Assembly (NCBI GenBank): GCA_947561395.2
Contig: OX387188.1
Location: 40,109,942-40,173,941, forward strand
Reading direction: 5' to 3'
Source: Buxus sempervirens
Lineage: Eukaryota; Streptophyta; Magnoliopsida; Buxales; Buxaceae
DNA length: 64,000 bases
In this document: positions 57,901-64,000 of the stretch, one piece after another
Position numbering within the stretch: position 1 is the stretch's first letter
Layout of the letters: every line of letters starts with the position of its first letter
The notes under the pieces: generated by a model
Told to the model about the DNA's origin: nothing
Seen by the model: only the letters and a program-made list of their open reading frames with translations
Databases searched by the model: none
Translations under genes and position numbers: made by a program

Positions 57901-60900
57901 ACATGAATTCAAAAGGGAAAATAATAAAATGCAGCCATTACCGTATGAAGAACATCTACTGTGACAGCGTATTGCATATTCTCTATTGAAGCAAGAAGCA
58001 CATTACTTTCAGGTTCATTTTTCTTTCCATCAGGCCCTACAGTAGACTGCAATAAATCAACTGGTTAGAGCACAATGAACAGACCACATGTTTCATTTTC
58101 AAATTCAAAGCACCTTACCTGCATGGTTCCCTCAATAGCAGAAGGATTCACAGGAAGGTAAGGATTTGTATAGTCCCTGTAGAATTAAGCAAACAATAGA
58201 TACGTGTATCCTTATTGTGTCCGTTAGTTGAAAGCATCTAGAGAAGGCTCAATTAAAAAACAGAAAAACCAATAAAGTGGAAACAGAAAGAAAAAGCGAA
58301 GGGGATTATAGAGATTTCGACACGTGGTAAAAACCTCGGGATATAGGAACATGTTAACATTTAGATATCAACAGATCTAATGTTATTAGAGAATAAACTA
58401 ATTGGAATGCAATTCATTTGACCACAAGGTTTTACAGACACGAACGTCTATAGCAGATTCGTTGATGGCATAACCTGTGATAAAGTAGAAAAATAAAATA
58501 ACAAATTCTAACAGTACTAGGCATTTTCAAAGCATCAGCTATGAAATCATTCCCAAAGTTCCTGTAATGTTTTTCTTACAGATGTTGACTGACTAACGGC
58601 ACGAACATGGGGGAATAAGGATATGAGAACTGGTAGAAAAGGTTTAGTACTTAAAAAAAAAAAGCAACAGTTGCTCCAAGCAGGGTACCTGTAGAGGCAG
58701 GTCACCTGTGGAAGCTTATTTGGAAAACCCCACTTCTCCATATTTACTATAAACCAACCATTGTCACGTTCTCAGTTTCCCATCCAAATAAAATTTTCTT
58801 GTCACATAGAGGGGTCACTTACAGTACTGGCATTCTTTTCTAAAACTTATGGAACATTAAAAAATTGGACAATTGTAACTACATGTGACAAAACATCATA
58901 AACATACACTACTGTGGCTTATATGGTTAAAATATGGTCGGCGTGGCCAATCCAGATGTTCTCATGTCAAACATACAGTTTGGATTGGCCATATCATTCT
59001 TCCACATCGCATATTCTGGTAGACTGCAACAAATAAGGGTTAAATTCCTTTTCACCAAAAAAAAGTAGTGATATATATATATATATATATACATATATAA
59101 TTTATCAGTAATGATAGATATTATATATTAGCAAAGATAATGATACAAAAGACACCACCAAAAATCATTAAGCACCATTCCCACGAGAAGAAGGATGATC
59201 CTTAAAAAACAAGGACACAAACCCAACAGCTAAGCTTACATAACCTAAAAGCTCTACACTAAAATCAGCTCCCAGCTTCTTACAATTTCCCCAACCCGAA
59301 AATCACCAAATTTTGGAGTGACCGAAGACCAGAATGCAGCCAGTCCCATCACTGAATCTAACAATGCCTCTCGACTCTTAGAAACATCACAATACACTAG
59401 TAAATGATCCACTGATTCGGCATCTTTCATATAAAGTGTGCAAATATGTGGTGACAAAGCCCAAGTTTTCCTCCGCCTCTAAAGATTATCTTGAGTATTG
59501 ATCCTATTTAAAACAACAGTTCATGCAAAGATTTTCACCTTAAGGAGAACTTTAGGTTTCCACAGAAAGACCCCCCTAGACTCAAGTCCCTAACAACAAC
59601 CTCCCACCTAACCAAATTATCTTTCTTCTTATTCCTACCCCTTCCCACAAAAAGCCCCTCTGAATTTTTTCCATCTCTTTTACCACCTTCACCGGAGCTC
59701 TAAACAAAGATAAAAAGTACACTGGCACATTAGACATCAATGATTTAATTAGCGTCACTCTCCCCCCTAGTGACAGATAGTTCTTCTTCCACATAGACAC
59801 TTTTTTCTCATTTTTTTCCTAAAACAGGTTCCCAAAAGGACATTGACTTCACTCTTCCTCCCAATGGAAGCCCAAGGTAATTGATAGGCCATTGGGCAAT
59901 ACTACATTCCAATTGACTTGCATACTCTTCCATCCCCTCCTCCTTTACATGGATCCCTGAAATACTGCTTTTTGCTAAATTAACCTTAAGCCCGGACAGC
60001 ATCTCAAAAACCCTAAGAATACATCGTGTCCAAAACACTGTATCATTACATGCATCTAGGAACAAAATGGTGTCATCCGCAAATTGTAAATGTGATAAAT
60101 GGACCCCTTCCTTTCCAACCTTAAAGCCTCTAATCAGTCCATGACTCTCCCCAAAATCCATTAACCTGCTTAGCAAATCACTTACCATTGTAAATAAGAA
60201 GGGGGACAACAGATCTCCTTGCCTCAAACCTCTAGTACTGATAATTTTTTAGAAGCACAAACTAACATATCAGCCAACCAATTAAACTTTAGCCCCAATT
60301 GACTAGATTATCCAAATCATGGTTTCGCTTTTCAGGTGGTAGTGACACAAAATTGGAAGGGAAAAGCGAAACTGCGGCTTTTCCCTTCAATGCTGGCGAA
60401 ACTGGCGGCATGCCAGCGAATCTGGAAAATATTACCCTAGATTTCCCCAAATTTTAGGGAAATTTGGCGGCATGCCAATGAAATCTAGCAAAATTTCCCC
60501 AGATTTCCCCAAAATGGGGAAATTATGGGGAATTTTTTTCCCTATATTTGCCGGCATGCCCCTGAAATTTCGCTGGATGCGAAATTTAAAACCTTGATCC
60601 GGATACTAATTGAACTGAGAGCCAGCCCACAAACCCTGATTAAATAAAGATAAAGACATTTATCAAACCAAAAAATAGACATATCTCATTAAAGGAAATT
60701 ACAGCAAACATATGGTGAAGAGTGAACTTGGGAATTCAGCCTACTAAAGCCAAGGAAGTTACATGCACAGGTGTTAATTAGAAAAGAGTCAACCTTTTGG
60801 TAAGTGTCAAAACATAATATAAGTCCTAGGATGTATTTGAATGGATAAAAAAGGAACTTTGCTTTATTCATCATATTCCAGAAAAATAGGAGCTCAAAAG

Positions 60901-63900
60901 CATTCTATGATGATGGAATTCCTTAAATACAGTAGTTATTGACATGAGATGAAAGAAATTACTAAGTGACCATAACAGATACATTTGTATCCTGTTCAGC
61001 AGGCTTCTCTAAACCCTAAATAACAAAGCGGACAGATCAATTAGTTAGGTTACAATTGCCAATATTAATGATAATAAATATATATTATTTAAAATCAAAA
61101 TAAGTCCAAGATAAACACCCAAAACATAATCTAACAAGAACTTAGTTCCCTAGTTATCCCACAAATTACCTGCTCCGATGAGACTGAAACTTGATATTCA
61201 AATCAGTATGTGCAGAAAATGAGATGCGCAGATGACACGATCCAACATGCTCCGGAAGCAAGTACCTGCATTTAGAATTTGACAGCTAAATTTCCTTTCA
61301 TGGGCTTCTAAGACAAAATAAGTGGAGGGTGGAATATTGCCTGGGGATGCTTCTTCCATCCAAAGCATTCCTTGCTGCAGATGCAGTCTCAGCATCACTG
61401 AACTGGATTAATGCCTGCCAAAAACATGGTCACATATACCAATCATCAATAAAGTACTTTATTCCAAATAGTCAGGGTCAACAACATGGATCCTGCTTTA
61501 CCACTGTTGTCAGTCAAAAATTATATTTTCATCTAGAGCTGATTGGTTGCTACTTTTCATAGCTGTTTCTTGACTTTTTAAAGGAGGAAAATTTTAAAAA
61601 AAATGAAAATCATGTTGATTAATACACAACTAGAAGCAACTTTCAAAAGAATAAGAAATCATTTTTCAACTCTTTTCCAAAAAAAAATGCTGATAATGTA
61701 TGATGCTTAAGCTGCTTTTATCAACCTCTCATCACCATTACACCAATCCTGCTCATCAGGTCCATTGCCACCACTTTAATCTCATCCATTCCCACCACTT
61801 CCATCACCATTGCAGTAACCACCCCCACCAAAGTTGCTCACCACCAGTATCACCTATTATGTAACGTTGCCTAACACCATCGCTCACCGCTTGATGAGGC
61901 CATCCACCACCAACACCACTACCATCACTTTCCCTCCTCATATAACACACAAGCCCCCCACCCCCCACAACACACACACACACACACAAAAGAAAAAGAA
62001 GGAAAGAAAATTGCCACCACTAACCACCTACCATAATTATCATCATTCCCCAACATTCCCTACCATTTACCACCACCATTTCCACCACAATCACCCACAC
62101 CATTATACTCATTGCACACCAATCCATCACATTGACAAGTATACTTTTCTGCTTTTTAATTTTAAAAGTAACTTTTGAATGTTACCGTACTAACTATTAT
62201 TTGAACATTACTATGTTAAATACGTTTTTAATTTAAAAATTAGAAAAGTTGATAACCAAATGTAACTTTTCAAAAGCTACCTTTTGATTTTCAATAAGTT
62301 ACTTTTCAAAATTTATAACAAACAAGGCCTAAGATAATCTGCTAAGATTATTGTTATTAGACTCCACCATTTCTTTTGTTCTCTTATAAAGCATTTATAT
62401 CCTTTTACTTGCATTGTCAAAATCCTTACATATCATTCCATAGACCTCTATTTTATATGCTGAACCATCTCAAACAAAATCTCCTATTTGTTGCTCCTTC
62501 TTAAAGCTCTTGGATATGACGTCCTTAAACTATTTTCTTAGTCTGCCCACACATCATCTCAATATTCACATCTCAACAATGTTCACCCTGTTTATAAGTT
62601 GCTTCTTAATTGGCCTACATTCCATTCCATTCCATTCATATTAGCCACTCTAATAAAATTCCCTCATACATAAATACACCCGCCAGCTTAAGCAGAGCAG
62701 ATCAGCAACATTACATCCATGGCAAAGTTTAAAGTAATAAACTCAAAAAATTCAGCAAGAAATACATATTTCTCACCTGAAAACCAGCAGCTTTTTCAAA
62801 TGTAGCAATTTTATGCACAAACCCAAAAGCAGAAAACACCTGAAATGTAATTTTAGTACCATCAGAGCATAACAATTCAAAATTAAAAAACAAAGCCAGG
62901 AAACATGTCCATTTATTAATACAATGGGACATTATCAAATACCAATATATCCGATTATGCTAATAAATCTTGACCAACAGGAATTATAAGGGCTGTAATA
63001 CTCATGATCAAAAGTCCAAATTTTGCCCAAAAAAAGGATATAGATGAGGAGAATCAATTTTTTTTATCAGTAAAAACGAGATCATGATATATATAGGAGA
63101 TGTTTTTTCTAAAGGAGAATCAATGTTGCTAATGCAAGAAAAAGGAACCGCTACAATATTCAGAGTTTACTCACCAAGTAAAGAAGAAAATTAAAAGGAA
63201 GAAAAATTATATTAGGACACTAAAGGAAGGAGGATAGCTTCTGATTATGGAAGAATTTGATAACCAAACTACAAAGTGAAAAGTCATTTAACACAGGAAC
63301 TATTGAAGGTACAATTAAGGACAATAAATTTTGACAGTTGATCAATATCCAAAGCGTGAATGAAGGCTGACGAGTTACTACAACTTGAATAAAGCATTTA
63401 ATATCAAGAGCAGATAGAAGGAATACCATTAATATGAAACTACATGCACGACGCCTAGAACAAAATGATCAAATAAAAGAGACAAGGAGACAAGCAAAAC
63501 ACACGTGATATCTCTCCCAACGCAGTATGCTGACAACGAGTTCTCCCAGATAACATGGACCTGCTGATCCATGCAGATTATGTCAACTAAAAGACTAAAA
63601 TTTGAAGTACTCAAATAAAAGTGAAAACCACCTTTGCCTGAAATTTATATAGACAAAAAGGTTCTCATATGTACTTCATTGTTTTCTACATTCTCATCGA
63701 CCATAAAGAAAATAATTTGTTAAATTTGATATAAAGTGTCCAAAATTACTGCAAAGGCCTCTAATCAACAATCACTTACCAAGTGAATAACATCTATACT
63801 GACATCACCAGCCTCCACACCCTCAATGGTCACCAGCAAGACATTCCCAGCAACATCTCCAGAGCTCTTGTTGTTAACAATTTCTTGTCTATTTGAATAT

Positions 63901-63989
63901 TGTATATACACTGTTTTACCTCGAACTTGTGCAGGCTCTGAAGAAGAAGCATAATATGAAACCATCGAAATAGCCTGATTCAAGTCCGA
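54938..63989 (-). CDS. Polypyrimidine tract-binding protein homologue, PTB3-type (5' end outside window)
   Basis: A nuclear/cytoplasmic RNA-binding regulator of alternative splicing and mRNA metabolism with RRM domains. Nine exons join in frame, all on the minus strand: 63989-63780, 62839-62777, 61414-61341, 61265-61170, 58176-58119, 58046-57942, 57811-57730, 55686-55574 and 55363-54938. They total 1227 bp, or 408 codons plus stop. The first exon here enters in the middle of RRM1 (SDLNQAISMVSYYASSSEPA, RGKTVYIQYSNRQEI). RRM2 has VFSAFGFVHKIATFEKAAGF and ALIQFSDAETASAA. RRM3 has VFSAFGTVQKIAMFEKNGGM and AVAKEALEGHCIYDGGYCKL. The proline/glutamine/glycine-rich tail ends PTGQPPYYGH. The match to Arabidopsis PTB3 (At1g43190) as I recall it is close throughout. 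The intron after exon 61414-61341 appears to have a GC donor; the others are GT-AG. Exons with the start codon lie beyond 64000. Confidence 0.94.
59067..59098. repeat. (TA)n microsatellite
   Basis: AT-alternating run at the probable 3' boundary of the LINE fragment in the PTB intron. Confidence 0.85.
59230..60240 (-). mobile_element. Truncated L1-type LINE (reverse transcriptase) in a PTB intron
   Basis: Minus-strand frames carry the reverse transcriptase core (60227-59808: RQGDLLSPFLFTMVSDLLSR, LQFADDTILFLDA with the catalytic FADD box, and NYLGLPLGG), the adjoining region (59800-59582: LSLGGRVTLIKSLMSNVPVY, FLWEG) and the C-terminal zf-RVT-like part (59457-59254, with DAESVDHLLVYC). Frame breaks separate them. 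The 5' part, endonuclease included, is absent, typical of 5' truncation. The 3' end probably lies in the AT-rich sequence at about 59060-59230, next to a (TA)n run. It sits antisense-neutral to splicing, well inside the intron between 58177 and 61169, in the same orientation as PTB. Confidence 0.9.
60316..60598. repeat. Foldback repeat with GGCATGCC words in a PTB intron
   Basis: The segment starts ATCATGGTTTCGC and ends, in reverse complement, ATCAAGGTTTTAAATTTCGC, so the ends form an imperfect inverted repeat. Inside, GGCGGCATGCCA, GGCGGCATGCCAAT and GCCGGCATGCCCC recur with AATTTCCCC / GGGGAAATT words that can pair with each other. No coding frame. It is probably a MITE-like non-autonomous element; the superfamily is not determined. 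Confidence 0.55.
61730..62110. other. CA/CCA-rich low-complexity stretch in a PTB intron
   Basis: The plus strand is dominated by CCACCA, ATCACC and ACACAC words, including an (AC)n run at about 61971-61987. On the transcribed minus strand this gives G/T-rich sequence. The open frames here come from base composition and are not genes. Confidence 0.7.
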
Positions 63990-64000
63990 CTGCAAAAGAA

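Noticed and set aside
61834-62178. A 114-codon threonine/histidine-rich frame
   Set aside because: It arises from CCACCA/ATCACC low-complexity sequence inside a PTB intron.

Overview
The window is low-GC, intron-containing nuclear DNA of a flowering plant, most likely a dicot or other non-grass angiosperm. It carries R2R3-MYB, NAC, CASP, PPR and plant-type PTB genes, plant hAT transposons, a LINE and a SINE-like repeat. I cannot name the species. No tRNA, rRNA, CRISPR array or retrovirus-like element was recognised.

Layout. 0.8-2.9 kb (-): a complete three-exon subgroup 9 (MIXTA/MYB16/MYB106-like) MYB gene. 3-16.7 kb: intergenic DNA with a 1.5 kb inverted-repeat element whose core is almost pure A+T, an internally deleted hAT copy with its target duplication, and short repeats. 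16.7-18.0 kb (-): a complete NAC gene of the NAC100/NAC092/NAC079 clade with a recognisable miR164 target site. 22.4-24.3 kb (+): a decayed PPR fragment directly followed by an intact E-class PPR gene. 24.7-32.0 kb (-): an Mpo1-like (DUF962) membrane-protein gene cut inside a coding exon by a 4.3 kb hAT element. That element carries, besides its transposase frame, intron-containing pieces of two unrelated host genes: an RBOH NADPH oxidase and an SLC35F/DUF914 transporter. 33.0-33.8 kb (-): a complete CASP (Casparian strip membrane protein) gene. 34.4-39.2 kb: a degenerate tandem triplication with a unit of about 1.85 kb. 39.8-43.6 kb (-): an intronless P-class PPR gene of 1283 residues. 44.1-44.3 kb (+): a 53-residue hydrophobic protein. 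44.3-54.9 kb: mostly non-coding, with a SINE-like repeat and a decayed KH-domain RNA-binding gene. 54.9-64.0 kb (-): nine 3' exons of a PTB3-type splicing regulator running off the window, with a LINE fragment in one intron and a probable GC-AG intron.

The genes do not form a pathway. The MYB, NAC and CASP genes act in epidermis/cuticle, organ boundary/senescence and root endodermis. The two PPR proteins and PTB act in organelle and nuclear/cytoplasmic RNA processing.

The standout is the 27.4-31.7 kb element: a Pack-type hAT carrying two host gene fragments in sense orientation, inserted in sense into a third gene. It creates an open reading frame running from the Mpo1-like N-terminus through the transposon end into the RBOH fragment.
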